The notes: a model not told the origin generated them from the sequence alone. A stretch of DNA of 64,000 bases from Trichinella spiralis (GCA_000181795.3 CM012953.1:17877741-17941740), one strand, 5' to 3'. Shown: positions 35,515-48,063, counted from the stretch's first letter. Numbers and translations are program-made.

Positions 35515-36669
35515 ACAAATGAAATGTTGATTTTATTTGTAACATAATAATAAATTATTTATTTTTATGATATTGTGATTTTACATTACATTACGTTATA
35601 TTATTTACGAATTTTCAAAATACTGTTTTTCTAATTTTTTTTAGTTCTAGATTCCTTGATGCTGCAGCTGTTGCTGTTTACAGATCAGTAAGACAGTTGA
35701 TAACTGTGTTATTGTTATTGTTGTTGTTTTGTTTTGTTTTGTTTTGTTTCGATGTTTTGTTGTAATTGTATGAATGTGTGGATATTTTTTGTTTATTTTT
35801 ATAAATGTCATTATTATTATTAATTTTTTTAGAGATTTTATTTATTTTAGAAGATTTGTTGGTGTTTTGAATGCAAGTAATTGCTTCATAGAAGAGTTTG
35901 TATTTTCAGCCACGTTCTTGTGTATGTTTCTTTCTACTTATGTGCTTCGTCGATATCAGTGATGATAGTACGAGCGATGAAGATATTTTCATATCAATTT
36001 TTTCCATTTTTGACTTGTATGAAATTATAACTTATTGTAATAATAATATTGCTTTATTTTTAACATTGTTTGTTTGTTTGTTTGTTTGTTTTTTTCTTGA
36101 TATGAACTTGCTATGTCAGTGATTTTATGCCATATTCCTTATTGCGTTTTGAAAATTTGCGAAAGTAAAAGTTTTTTTTCAATATTTTACAGATTTACTT
36201 TACAAATTTCAAATATTTTCGAAATTAATATTTGAAAAAACTGATAAAAGAGACTCCGCGAATCTAATCCACGCAATGTGATTGGCCAATTTTGATTTCT
36301 CGTTCCGCCTTCGAATCTACATAGCACTTTTTTTGGTCATTTTCTGTCAGGCTTTCGTTTGTGAGAGACGTTCAGTTGTTCCGTCACCTGCACCGCTGAT
36401 ATTGATTAACCTTTCTTTGTCTTATCAATTTTCTGAATTAATGCTGTGCGATTATAATTATTATACATTATTAAATAAATAATTCTGTGATAAGTATGAT
36501 ATTACAAATTGTTATCGTATCTGTATGTTTGTTTTGTTGTGCTTTTTAATGTTATGAACAAATGCATTATTCATGCTGCTCATGTATTTTTATTTATAGT
36601 GAAATGTGCTATGCTAAAGAATAAAAGAAATGTTAAATTTTAGATAGTCGACATTTTTAAAGAAATAAT
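35515..36669. other. AT-rich downstream region with simple repeats
   Basis: An AATAAA-like signal near 35549 could end the TMEM184-type transcript. Simple repeats of TTTTG (about 35726-35750) and TTTG (about 36066-36090) occur. One splice-like segment at 35644-35687 (ending in CAGTAAG-like sequence) could be an alternative exon. Otherwise no gene is seen. Confidence 0.5.
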
Positions 36670-39340
36670 GAAAGTGCCATTTGATTAGCTATTTAGCTGT
36701 GATCTAGGATTGGATGATTGTTGTTTATCAAGTCTTTACCAAATATGGGTGCAATCCATTAAATTACCTTATATTGGCAAAAATAATCATTTAACATTTT
36801 TATAAAAAAAGCTTTCAGTTAACGTAAAACTGCGTATATTTGTTTTTAGACTTTGCAAATGATGCTTTTAAAAAGCTTTTGCGTTTTACATTTCACTGTT
36901 AACAAAAGATTATCTTATTGCCTAATTTTATTCTTGTAAGTTTGCTTTTGCAGTTTACTTCTTCACATCTATGCTGATCAACAGACTGTTTTCGCAAAAA
37001 CCTTTCTGCTATTCGATATAAGCGCTTCAGAACTGAGCAAATGTATAGTACAGAAATTTCCATTTTACAACATGCAAATCTGAACTTTATTACAATATAT
37101 ATCATGGACAAGATGGGCAATACAAGTATAACGTGGAAAAAATCCATTTCTAAACTTGTAGACGCTGTGCCACGGCAACCAACTAATCGTTATATTGAAA
37201 AAATGGATTAGCTGTAATATTACAATAATAATGTGCTACACTAAGCCATTGTTTGTATGTTTATTCACAACCCGTATTTGTCATTATGATTTGTGCACTT
37301 GAGCGTGTGGCGTCACCCTTTGTGTTTATGTCGGTTCTTTGAGATACAATCTGACATTCATTATTTATTCTCATCATTGAAAAACACATCTCAAACCTAC
37401 GACACGGAAAATAGCACAAGCTAATGATAAGCATTGAGAAGTGAAATAAATGAAAAATAGAATTGACGGTTTTGTTCTTTACAAATTAAATATCTTTATT
37501 ATCTAATTGCGTTATTCTACAAAAATACAGAAGTAACAAATGAACAGCCTGAAGAAGAGATAACTGAACAAAGAGATGTTAAATAAGCGTATTTATCTAA
37601 GTCATTTTTTGTTTTCATAATTTGACATGTAATGACTTTTTACGATGGTGAAAGAGCAAAAAAAATAATTTTCTTTGCTTTCACTTTTGTTTGGTAAAAT
37701 CAACAGAATTTCGAAATTCACCAGATATTTTTTGTTCTGGAATGTTGAACCGTAGTAATACAATAATTGCAACTTCAATGTTTAATCAACCCAGTAGTCG
37801 GTTTTACTTTAGATATTGAAAGAGAAATTTAATACAATTTACACAAGATGTATTACCACAAATTTTTATTTTAAACAAAATTCCATATTTTATTTTTTCT
37901 TTAAATGAAACATAAGAAGAAAAACAATAACTCTTGTGAAGAGAAGCAAAAGAAAGATTGGAAAGATTAAATTCTTTTGCAAACTAGAAACATTTTCAGA
38001 GAACAGACAGGCAGAATCAGAAAAGTGTTTCGATGCTAACATTCAGCAATCACCACTCCCAGTTTCAGCTGAAAACTGCAGCTGTAGACAATTTACCAAT
38101 TTTAGATTTTCCCTTTAAATTGAGTAGCCTTCATCAGAAAAATATCTGACAAATAGAAAAGAACCTTAGGCATAAATCTTATTTTAGCTAAGATGGTAAT
38201 TTATATGACGAGTGAAAGCAACTGTTGGCTGACATTTCTTTTGAACAGTATTTTTGCACTCGCATGGATAAATAAAAGTGAAGCACTTCGAAAGCAAAAA
38301 GAAAGCGATGAACAGCTCCTAGCAGAAAAGCTGTTAAAGCTGCTTCAAATTCACTCTTCAGTGGACATCGCATACTTTGATGTCAGCATTTGTGCTGTGA
38401 TTAATAATCTTCTGTCAACATCAACAAAAGGCATTGGTGCCACAGAAATATCAATCAAAGTTGATCTTCAGTTGTAGATAAAACGAGGAATGAAAACTAA
38501 ACGTTGTTTCAAAATGATTACTTAAAAATGGAATTTAAACCCTCAAATTTCTTTTTCTTTTTGGTCTTGCGTTTGAGTTCAGTGCTTAGCATTCGAGAGT
38601 TATTAACTGATGAGCGAAGCAAGATCAGGCATCATCATCCGAAATTTGCCTGATGAAATTGTGGTGGATACGGCTTTCTTGACTGGACGGCAATGAACAT
38701 TAAATGGACGCGGAAATGGATTCCGTTATTACTAATACTGGAGTAAACAAGAAGTACACTATGAAGCAGGAAGTAAAATGCTGCTTGGCATAAAGCTTGA
38801 CGCAGCTAACTGAGCTAGACAAATCAACCGAAACGGTGCCTAAACTGTTTAATAGAAAATTCAAGACTGCAAATGCTATTTTATTATGTGAACAATGAAA
38901 TGTAAAGCTCAAGAATCAATGTCATTGACTAAGATGACCACTTATTTAAAGCCATATTCAAATATTGCAACACATCTTTTTAAATGCATTCTTAACAATA
39001 TACACAAAAATATGCAAATGTAAAGAAGTTGAACATTAGTTTTAAGCATATTAACTTTGTTATTGTTATAATTCCTTTAACGCAATAAAAGATAGCTAAC
39101 AACATATATTAAAAAGCTGTGTTTTAAAAATAGTAAATGCTTTTTAATGTCCATAAGGTAATTTAATGGTAATGCACCCATATTTGGAAAGGATTGATAA
39201 ACAACAATTACCCAATCCTTGATCAAAGCTTAATAGCTAATCAAATGGCAAAGTTACTCACCCAATCACCTATCATGATGATTAGCTAATAAAATAGCAG
39301 AAGTCATTAGCCAATTGCCAATCAATCGTGTGCAACCTAT
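36670..39340. mobile_element. 2.6-kb TIR element sharing its interior with the large TIR family
   Basis: Left 36670-36772 and right 39147-39255 are inverted repeats (GCCATTTGATTAGCTATT and CCAAATATGGGTGCA are shared); the right end continues outward to about 39340 without a left counterpart. The interior 37600-38610 aligns with 46800-47750 and with positions 1-220, i.e. the B and C blocks of the other family, under different terminal repeats. A 94-codon frame at 38193-38477 (NKSEALRKQKESDEQLLAEK and onward) is open only in this copy and matches no family I know. Confidence 0.6.
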
Positions 39341-39555
39341 CAGAGTACACCCAATCACAAAAAGGGGGCGGAGTTTGGGGAAAATGGGACGCGGATGAGT
39401 TCAGACTAACCTGTTATCCATTATATCCTTGTTTTCATAATTTGGCAAAGGCATTTTATAATTGCTGTTTACATGCATTCGATTCAGTTTTTTTGTCCAA
39501 ACTGAACTCCTCTTAGTTTCTCATTTCAATTTTATTGGCTGTCGCGTTATTTGGG

Positions 39556-40147
39556 TTTGCCCCCACTTGGTCCCACTTATGCTCCCCTTCGGTCCCACTG
39601 TTCACTTATTTGTCGTTCACCAAGCTATTTTATTGGACCGTCAAGTCTTTGTCGTATTGGTTTTCCTTGTCTAAATGCTCATTGATTCAAATCTTTCCCT
39701 TGTGATTAGCTTTTCATTTCATTGGTTCAAATATTCCATTTAAGATTACGTAACTTTAATAATAGTGACGTAACATAAAAATGGAAATATTATTCCAAAA
39801 TTTTATTGTGTCTGTTTGAAGTTTCGTCATACGTTGAAATTTTGTTTATTTAAATATATTATTTGTGGTGAAGTTTATACTTTTTCGTGATCAGCATTCC
39901 CGAAAATATTTTTTATCATTATTCTCCATTTTATTGTACCAAAGTAACGTTATATCAAATGCGATGGTAATAATTCAGAAAAAACAATACAAAAAATAAG
40001 TTAAATACTGATTTTTATTTTTCACTACCCAACAGCACTAACAACAACAGTAAAAAACAACAGTGAACGGCATTAACAAAGTGGAAACAACGAAAAAGGA
40101 AAAAACTAAATAATACAATACAATGAAATAAAAAACTAATATAAATA
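39556..40147. repeat. Terminal block (A) of the large TIR family, inserted against Pao gag
   Basis: From TTTGCCCCCACTTGGTCCC through TTTTATTGGACCGTCAAG to AACTAATATAAATAAGC this matches, in reverse, 55765-56316. It stops abruptly at 40147, where Pao gag begins, so it is a broken end. The gag frame on the minus strand reads into it as spurious hydrophobic sequence. Confidence 0.75.
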
Positions 40148-40935
40148 AGCCTGGGCAACAGCATCCGAAAACCAGATATGAGTTTGGTGTCACGTGTGTC
40201 AATGTCTCTTCCAAGTGCGCGTATCTCCAACAGTTGGCTGTTGATATCGTCGTGCAACCGCAGCAGCTCCTTTCGACTGTGGCTAGATGCTTGCTGCAAT
40301 TCATGATGACGGTTGATGTGGGCGTCTAAGGTGTCGGTTGTTCTGTGAAAACGATCATGAAGTAGTTTCACTAACTCTTCGTAATTCTCTGCCGTGACGG
40401 TCAGGCCGTTAGCAAGTTGGAGAGCTTCGCCGGATAGGCATGATTTCAGATGGACAAATTTGGTGACATTGTCGAAGTCCTTTCTACGGTGCACTGCACC
40501 ACCGAATTGGCCCCAAAATGCCTTGAATTCGAGAATGTCCCCGCTGTAGGTTGGTAGCTTGGGGATCTGGACAATGGCGCTCAACGGCACACATTCACCT
40601 TGATGTTGCGTTGCGGTATTCTGTGACAAGTCCGGCTGCTGGCTGGAGTTCTTTAACAGATCGTTTGCTTTACTTTGAAGCTGCGTAACCAGGTCCAGCA
40701 GCTGATCGTAGCCGGCAAGTGCCTTAGCCCTTTCGCTGTCGGGTAGTTCTTCCTGTCTTGCTCGGCGGGAGTTGATGAAGGCTTCTTTCCCTTCATCGAC
40801 TGCGTTTATTGCATCGCGGATGGCTACCAAATCTGATTCGTTGTCACACAGACGCTGCAATCGCTGGATTCGGTGTTCTAATGACTTTCTTTCCGTGTCA
40901 AAGGGAATGATCTTCTTCTTCTCGGGTTTCCTCAT
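40148..40935 (-). pseudogene. BEL/Pao gag, truncated
   Basis: The ATG at 40935 starts MRKPEKKKIIPFDTERKSLE. A coiled, charged N-terminus (to about residue 110) is followed by IPKLPTYSGDILEFKAFWGQ, KFVHLKSCLSGEALQLANGL and ENYEELVKLLHDRFHRT, the DUF1759 region typical of Pao gag. About 260 codons are open, and then the frame runs into the TIR repeat at 40147, losing the zinc knuckles and all of pol. The protein would assemble retrotransposon particles. It sits about 75 bases downstream of the primer-binding site, the normal place for gag. Confidence 0.85.
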
Positions 40936-40965
40936 TTTAGAACGTTGGCGATGAATCGTGAACTT

Positions 40966-41010
40966 GATCGATAGGTCGCTGGTCAGTCGAGAATCCGGCT
41001 CGGAGGACCA
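40966..41010 (-). promoter_or_regulatory. Pao primer-binding site with extended tRNA-Tyr complementarity
   Basis: Four bases inside the LTR, the minus strand reads TGGTCCTCCGAGCCGGA, complementary to the 3' end of a tRNA-Tyr including CCA. The complementarity goes on: the plus strand resembles the tRNA 3' half, with TAGGTCGCTGG (variable and T-stem), an enlarged T-loop of 12 instead of 7 bases, CCGGC, the acceptor strand and CCA. The same 17-base site recurs at 60027-60043 without the extension. Confidence 0.75.
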
Positions 41011-41014
41011 AAAA

Positions 41015-42163
41015 TGTTAAGAAATCTTTGGTTTAAACTTGAAGATCTTTCTTGTAGTGGACTGTATGGGATAATTATAGAAAATTAACGACAGCGGATC
41101 TGATGAAGAATCGGTTTATTCTGAATAAATAGTGAGTAATAACAATGATATAGCGAGAGTGGATCGTTCAGACGGTTCCGTATTCGTGTATATCGGCGTT
41201 GTCTGGTATTATTCCCTCCTCCCTCCGCACTCGTATTTATATCTTTTTCTTGACCTCACTCCGCGTCTGGCGACCTAGATTATCGGAAAGTAATTAGAAA
41301 ATCGGCTTGGTTGCGCAATCCCTCAGACTGTGCACCTTGGCCGGGGTCTGAACAGGCGCGCTGTCAGCCACATTTCACTTTGACGCTTTTTCAGCAACTG
41401 ACCACCGGAGTTGTGGCGGATATGACAGGACGCTGACATTTTCACCGCTTAATTGTTATTCCATTTCTAACGACCCGCTGGGCGGGGTCGTCTGCTTCGC
41501 CTCTCCCGGGTCCGCGCCAGTTCGCCCGTTGTTACTCTTCGCCGGCTCGTCTTCGCTCGCGTGTTCTCGTCGTCGTGTCGCCATCATCCGCTCTCGTATC
41601 GTCGCCACAACTGCACTCCACACTCGTCCGCTCGATAACTCGCGGTCTTCGCCGCTTCAATATATAGAAGTATTCCGCCGCAGGGGGGCACCGGGGTGGG
41701 TCAACTGAAATTCGATCCTTCCATTGTCCTGCTGACAATCCCCCGGCTTGCGGCTCTTCTATAAATCAGCGGCTTATTACGCGGCGGCTTTGATCCGCTG
41801 CCCCAACGGACCATCAGTGACCGGCGATGACCGAACAGCACGCTGAACGACGGCTAGTTAAGCATCGGCTCGTCGGGTCATGCGGGTTGGTCGCCAGAAG
41901 CCGACCGCGGTTCTCTCCGGCGGTATCTTTTGAACTGGGCGGGAAGGGGGGCTTTATTGCCGCGGTTCAGCGTCTGCCTCAGCTGGACCTGTAATTAGCA
42001 ACGCCGTCGTGCAGCAGTAGATGTTACACATTGTTTTCCATTGAGAAAAACAAGGGGTGCAGCTGGCGTTGCGCAATCGTTGTTTTCGTACCAGGAGCAA
42101 TGCCTTGCTGCCACGGGGATTTTAGATAGTGATGAGCAGGTATTGAAAAAAGATTTCTCAACA
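41015..42163 (-). repeat. BEL/Pao 5' LTR carrying a nested insertion
   Basis: On the minus strand it runs from TGTTGAGAAATC to GATTTCTTAACA and matches 18255-18827 and 57226-59663. Without the insertion at 41466-42028 it is about 580 bp. It directly precedes the primer-binding site and gag, which fixes its orientation. Confidence 0.85.
41466..42028. mobile_element. GC-rich solo LTR inserted in the Pao LTR
   Basis: This 563 bp block interrupts the Pao LTR and is flanked by CATT on both sides (41462-41465 and 42029-42032). Its ends are TCTAACG and TGTTACA. A TATATA box lies at 41660. It is far more GC-rich than its surroundings, as are the Pao genes at 60-64 kb. Orientation is not certain, and no internal coding region is present. 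Confidence 0.65.
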
Positions 42164-43690
42164 ACACTGAAGTACTGGTATTGAAGAAAAGGTTTCTGAA
42201 AATATTTTATTGTTCATTCTTATCTTCAATATTCTTTGTTCTAAACGTTCCGCAGTACCTTCCGAAACCTGTTTCGAGTCACTGCTTCCGGGATAGCATC
42301 ACATCGCAGCTCCGTAGACCAGTACATGGGATACCGGGGCACTGGAACAAGACCATCGACCTGAGAAATGTTTGAATTCCGATTCTGATTCAATTATCTG
42401 AGAAATCCAGATACACTGAGTGGAATACACGTAGTGAGACTGCTCAACAATGAGTTTCAGAAAGTGATGGATTGAAGTAATGGCTGAAATATTCAAATGG
42501 TTCACGCAAAACACATGAAAAACCAGATGTTGTTTCTGAAAATGCAAAGATCTATTATCTAGAAGTTCGTGACCAATGACAACATACCCTTAAATGTCGC
42601 ATTTATAAGAGACATGTTGTGAACACAACAGAATTGGTCAGTGGACTGTATAAGATTGGTGGTTGATTACAGTAGATCGATTGTTAATAAGCAAGGACGA
42701 TTCTTGCTGTGGTTAAGACAAACTCTTTGGGAAAAGATGACTTTATACATTTAACAACAGCGACAAATTGGTGATTTGATAATCACCAAAAACAGCTTCT
42801 GCAACAAACGGTAGCAATCTGCACTGCACTGCACGATGATCACACGCACTTGACGTTAACAGCTCTCGCACGAATCACATCAGCATTCCGCTGTCGACTC
42901 GATCTCTCGATTCGACTACTCGGCTTCGGATTTCACCGGTTTATATTCTGAGCGTACCGACCTCAGGTCCACGATTTGGGACAGAAGAAATTTGGTTATC
43001 CTTGTCTTTGACATTTATATGCCGCCGGTGTGACGTCATTTGTTCTCTTCCATGCTTCCAGCAAGCACTGCGGCTCTGCTGCGGTCGCGCAATGCCCAAT
43101 CAGCATTTCGAATGACCTTTAAAATTATCCTAAAATGCCGGGGATGGCATCCTAGAGCTGCATGGCTTTTGGGGGCAAATTTCTCGGGAAACTTGCGTTT
43201 CCAACAAGACATTCTTTTCTTCTTCCACCTAAATTCTGCCTTGCTGAAGATCTCAGTTTCTTCATCTTCAGATGTTAGCTCCGCTGTACTTTTCAACCAC
43301 AGAGGAAGATCATCATCACTGTCCGTTACACGATCAGATATATATCTGCATCAGGCAACACAATGAACTCTTGGGTTATTTTTCCGCTTCTAGTGAGACG
43401 AACGTTCAAGTCGCAGTCGATGACAATAGCTGATGAGAAGTGAAAATACCTGTGTTATTTCTCGCCTTATATACTGTACTCTGAGTCATTACAGAGCCGT
43501 GGTCATTACAAATGCGTCATGTGTTCACCAAGATAATCATATCAATCAGCAAATATCTAACAGCTGCCTCGCGTATGGTAACTTTCCAGGTCTGCGGCCG
43601 CGGTTGTCAGATTGCCGCGATAATGATTTTCACGGCAATGGGTTCACTGTTGTGCAGCGGACACGGACCGAACTAATGAGATCTTTCCTG
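42164..43690. other. No identified gene
   Basis: Short frames occur (for example 43036-43296 minus, with an acidic start STAELTSEDEETEIF and a basic middle), but none matches a family I know. A minus-strand acidic run upstream could be the N-terminus of a piggyBac-like transposase, but no DDE domain follows. The stretch from 42164 to 42850 shows nothing. Confidence 0.45.
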
Positions 43691-43693
43691 CAG

Positions 43694-44052
43694 AAAATGA
43701 AGGCGAAGAACACTGAAGCTACAGTATGAAGAATAATACATGAAGATCGAAAGAGCAGTACGGTAAGGGTTGTTGACAAGAGGGTTGGCAAGTTGCCAAG
43801 AGTGTGTGCTTGTGTTTTACATCGTCGTCGATCCTGGTTTCCGATTGTCTAATAAAGTATATACTCATTGCTTGTTCTTTTGTTGTCGCAATGCCATCAG
43901 GAAAGCGCGAGACTGAGCGAAAGGGAAATGCACCAGTCAATACCGGCCCGTCGCCAAATAGCGATGGACGCGCTAATAACACGGTGGAGGAAGTTAACGA
44001 GCTTGTTCAAGGGAGCGACTCGTTACAGTTGTATCAGGTTAATTTGGCCTGA
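43694..44052 (+). pseudogene. Gypsy LTR end and gag N-terminus
   Basis: 43694-43890 resembles the gypsy leader at 1581-1810 (GAAGCTACAGTATGAAGAAT, AATAAA at 43851). The ATG at 43891 starts MPSGKRETERKGNAPVNTG, related to the MLPTKREL gag start, and the frame ends after 53 codons. No further element sequence follows; AT-rich DNA takes over until a second, oppositely oriented fragment at 44300. Confidence 0.55.
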
Positions 44053-44299
44053 AATATAACGAACACTATAATGTTTAACGTCACCAAAAAAAGAATGCCA
44101 AAGCCGAAACTTTCACACTATTTTTCTTGCAAAAAAATCACAAAATCGTGAAATTTCAATGGCATACAAAATACATGTAAGGCATCTCAAAAGCGCTTAA
44201 AAATCAAAATGGGTCAATTGAACTACGAACATACTGTATGGGTTAAACTGAGTAGCAGATTCAATCCAAATAAACTGTTCCCAATCCATTATCGTATAA

Positions 44300-44693
44300 C
44301 GAGCCGCTCTCAGGTGGGCTCGTTTGTCGCCCCAACCTGACTGCGATCACGGTCATCGCTAGGAGACGACGCGCCGATGTGGACCGGCGGGTTCATCCGC
44401 GGGGTCATATTTTCCCTCTGGCTGCTGCAAGCCCTGCTGCCCCTTTTCCGCAGTTCGCGTTTTGCCGGTAGCATTCTCGCATTCAAAAGGCAGATCAAGA
44501 GCACAGTATTTATTAACAAATACCAACAGGGATTGCCATTGATGCGCCTCCGTATATATCAAGAACCAATAACCACTATCACTCCGCTCGATACCAACCA
44601 CCCTACTACCGTAATCCTCTCCTGATCTTCAAGTATCCATCTGTTTACGGTAGCCTCATTGTTCTTCTTCCTTTTCTCCTCTGCGTCCGTTAC
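44300..44693 (-). pseudogene. Gypsy gag N-terminus and LTR, minus strand
   Basis: On the minus strand the LTR-like block (44693-44478, with AATAAA) leads into an ATG at 44477 starting MLPAKRELRKRGSRA. About 45 codons later the element ends at the junction near 44300. It forms a head-to-head pair with the fragment at 43694-44052. Confidence 0.6.
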
Positions 44694-45440
44694 TGTTACG
44701 AACGTAACGACACCGACCTCGTCGGTGCGACCTGCCCGGGGGCTGGTGCCCAAAGGTCGTGGGTAAAGCAAGAACAGTACCCGCGCACCGCCGGCCAGAT
44801 CGCTCTCCTGACATCTGGCGGCACCGGGTTGGGGTCCGAGGGACCCCCTGCAGCGACCTACGGATAACCGTTGCTGACGAGACAATGGCTATTTACGCCG
44901 TAACGCCAGCAGCGGGCCAATAAAGTACCTGGAACCATCAGCTAGCAGCCATCAGGACGAGAACGCCAAATGACCATCGCGAGATCAAAGATGCCGAAAT
45001 CATGACAGCTTTATCGGAAGCCGACGGTGATTTTGATCGGCGCCGGAGATAGCGAGCACCCCCGCGGCGAGCGAGCTGTCTATTGGTGGTTCGCGTCAGT
45101 CCCCACGGGGCGGCTGACCCTGGCTCTATATATAGTGCCAGGAAGCGCGCCGCGAGTAGTAGAGTAGAGAGTAGGAAGAGAAGAAAATGGATACCGATAG
45201 ACACGGAAGTCAGTCGAAATCGCTGTCGTTTGCGTAATCCTTGAATTCTCGTGCCGTTGTTTGTTCCTGTTACATATTTGATTCTCTGTTCGCTGCTGTC
45301 GACGGAGTGCGTTCCTCTGATTATCCGTAGTCGAATAAAACGAACGTGTATTCGTTCCGTATTTGATCCGCTTGCATTCTACCCACGCGATCGTCTTCTT
45401 GACTGCCCGCATTCAGTTGGCCAAGAGGAATCTACATCAT
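44694..45440 (+). repeat. GC-rich LTR-like block
   Basis: It starts TGTTACGAACGTAACGACA (containing the palindrome GTTACGAACGTAAC), has CTCTATATATAG at about 45124-45135 and AATAAA at 45334-45339, and ends near CTACATCATACA. TATA, then AATAAA about 200 bases on, is the order expected of a plus-strand LTR. It lies inside the gypsy LTR at 44.6 kb. No target duplication or second copy was found. Confidence 0.45.
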
Positions 45441-45504
45441 ACAGTCCACTCTCATTTGCCTGACAAGCGAACGACTGACAAATTTGTACATTAGCGGTCT
45501 ACGC

Positions 45505-48063
45505 GGTGTTCTTACTCGATCCCACTGTTCACTTATTGGTCATTGACCACGTTATTTTGTTGGACCGTCAAATCTTTGTCGTATTGGTTTTCCTTGTCGA
45601 ATTGCTCATTCATTCAAATCTTTCCCTTGTGATTAGCTGTAATATTTTTTCATTTCATTGGTTCAAATATTCCATTTAGAATTACGTAACTTTAATAGTG
45701 TGACGTAACATTAATAATGGAAATATTATTCCAAAATTTTATTGTCTGTTTGAAGTTTCGTCATTCATTGAAATTTTTGTTTATTTAAATATATTATTCG
45801 TGGTGAAGTTTATACTTTTCCATGATCAGCATTCCCGAAAATAATTTTTATCATTATTCTATATTTTATTGTACCAAAGTGACGTTATATCAAATGCGAT
45901 AGTAATAATTCAGAAAAACAATACAAAAAATAAGTTAAATAGTGATTATTATTTTTCACTACCCAACAGCAACAACAACAATAATAAACAACATATCAGT
46001 GAACGACATTAACAAAGTGGCATCGGGGCGATTTCAAAATTACGAATTATTCTTTGTGGATAAAGATTGACGCTAAGGACAGCCGCTTTGTTTATTGAAG
46101 CTAGAAAAATAAACTCTTATTTGCCAATATCTATAACCGTACAATTTGTTGCCTGTTGAAATTTATCAAGATTGGATGTTAACTTCCCGGTGCAATGTCA
46201 GAATACTGAATAATCTGTTTGAAAAATCTGGAATGTTGTAGCAACACTTCCAATTTTCGGGTTACAAATGGCACTAATGCTAACGTTACGCTCGCAATTT
46301 CACTGAATTTTACGCATGATTTCACGCATGTCTTTGTCAAACATTGTTCGCGTTTCTCGTCACATCACATATGTTGGTTAAGGCGATTTTAATACAGAGG
46401 GAAAATCAACAAGTGACAAATTGTTCACAGTTGCAGCTCTCAAGCTTAACCAAGGATTGACATCTGCTAAATTATTAGCATCTGATGAATTTCTTGATTT
46501 TACTGGGAGTGTTCTATTTAAATCTTTCTTATTTGCAATCCAAGAATTTTACTTTAATATTCACAGTTTCTATCATTACGAAACATCCATATATGTATTT
46601 TTATACATGTCGAGTAGTTTTGCTGTTTGTATGAAAAATCCTGCTTGACGTTGATACATTTCACGTAAAATACAGTCGAACTTCATTAAGTGCATAAGAT
46701 TTTGGCCGAAAAAAATTCCCTGTATTTAATTAAACGGTAAAATAATGGTTAATGGTATGGAAATTTTTTTTAAATTCTATGCTCACTTATAACCAAGTTC
46801 AAATGTAATTTGAAATGCAACATCAAGCGGATCAGCTACATCATAAGCGCTGCTTTTGATGCAGAATGTTTAAATATTTCGTTATAATTAAAATATACAT
46901 TAAAAGGTTGCAAATGGAAAGGAAAATAGATGGCAATTTAAGTCTTCACCAACGCACTAGTCGGGTTTGTTCAGATTTTGAAATAGAAAGTTTACAATTT
47001 ACACCAAATATATAAATAAATTTGTTTTTTGGTTTGTAAAATAATATTGCAGATTTTTTACTTAAATAAAATATACATAGGAAAACAATAACACTGACGA
47101 AAGAGGTAAAAACTTTCTGAAGTTAAAAGTAAAATTCTTTGATTGCTATCAGGAAAGATTTTCATAGAACAGTTAGACGGAAATTAAAAATGTAATTCGA
47201 TGCTAACAAATTAGCAGTTTCCATGCCTAGTTTTAGCTGACAACTGCAGCTGTGGACAATTGATCACTTGTTGATTTTTCCATTGTATTACAATCGCCTT
47301 TAGCTAATCATCAGAATATTTTCTGAAAAACGGAAAAGCATCATATACATAAATCTTATATAATTGCCAGCTAAAACGAAATTTATCTGATGAACTCAGA
47401 TAAATAAAAGCAAAACATTTTGAAAGCGGAATGAAAGCGATGGACAGCACCAAGCAGAATAGCAGTTAAAGCTGCTTCAAATTCACTCTTCACTGAACAT
47501 CGCATGTTGGCATTTGTGCGCCTGTTTGTGATTAATGATCTTCTGTCAACATCAACAAAAGTCATTGGTACCACAAGGAATATCAGAAGTTGATCTTCGA
47601 TTGTAGATAAAATGAGAAATGGCAACTAAATGTTGCAAAATGGTTATTTAAAATGAAATTCAAAACTGTCCAATTTTCATTTTTGGTGTTGCGTTTGAGT
47701 TCAGTGCTTTGCGTTCCAGAGTTATTCGAATCATTTTCTATTCTGTTCCTTGTTATGGCTCAGTACCCTGAGTTACATCTTGTACCAAATCGTTGCGGGA
47801 TTTGGTCCAGTTCGGTGGTATGGTAGGTATTATATACAAATTAAAACGTGCCGGCACACAGAAATATTGGAGGTGTTCAAAAGTATGCGCAGAATGTATA
47901 GCATGTGTTCCTAGTTATTAACAATTACTTTATCTTGGTATAGGATAAAGAAGGCTACGGGGGTGCAATGTGGACAGATTTAGAAGTTCCGGCTGGGATG
48001 GATCGAAAAGATCACGTTGAAACCTGCCGGGTAGATGAGTACCTGGCCTATATAGACTGATGG
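45505..48063. repeat. Large TIR-family copy (A-C-B, right end missing)
   Basis: The left tip is GGTGTTCTTACTCGATCCC, then the terminal block to about 46155, interior C to 47540 and B to 48063, where Pao sequence starts. The terminal block 45776-46155 is almost base-for-base identical to 53220-53600, much closer than other copies. No coding region is conserved. Confidence 0.75.

Noticed and set aside
40015-40147. C-terminal extension of the Pao gag frame with hydrophobic residues
   Set aside because: It is read-through into the TIR repeat, which occurs elsewhere without gag.
40966-41010. A true tRNA-Tyr gene
   Set aside because: Only the 3' half is present, it already carries CCA (not encoded in eukaryotic tRNA genes) and it lies exactly at a Pao primer-binding position.
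43036-43296. Minus-strand 86-codon frame as a piggyBac N-terminus
   Set aside because: The acidic start is suggestive, but no DDE domain or terminal TTAA structure follows; it was not called as a gene.
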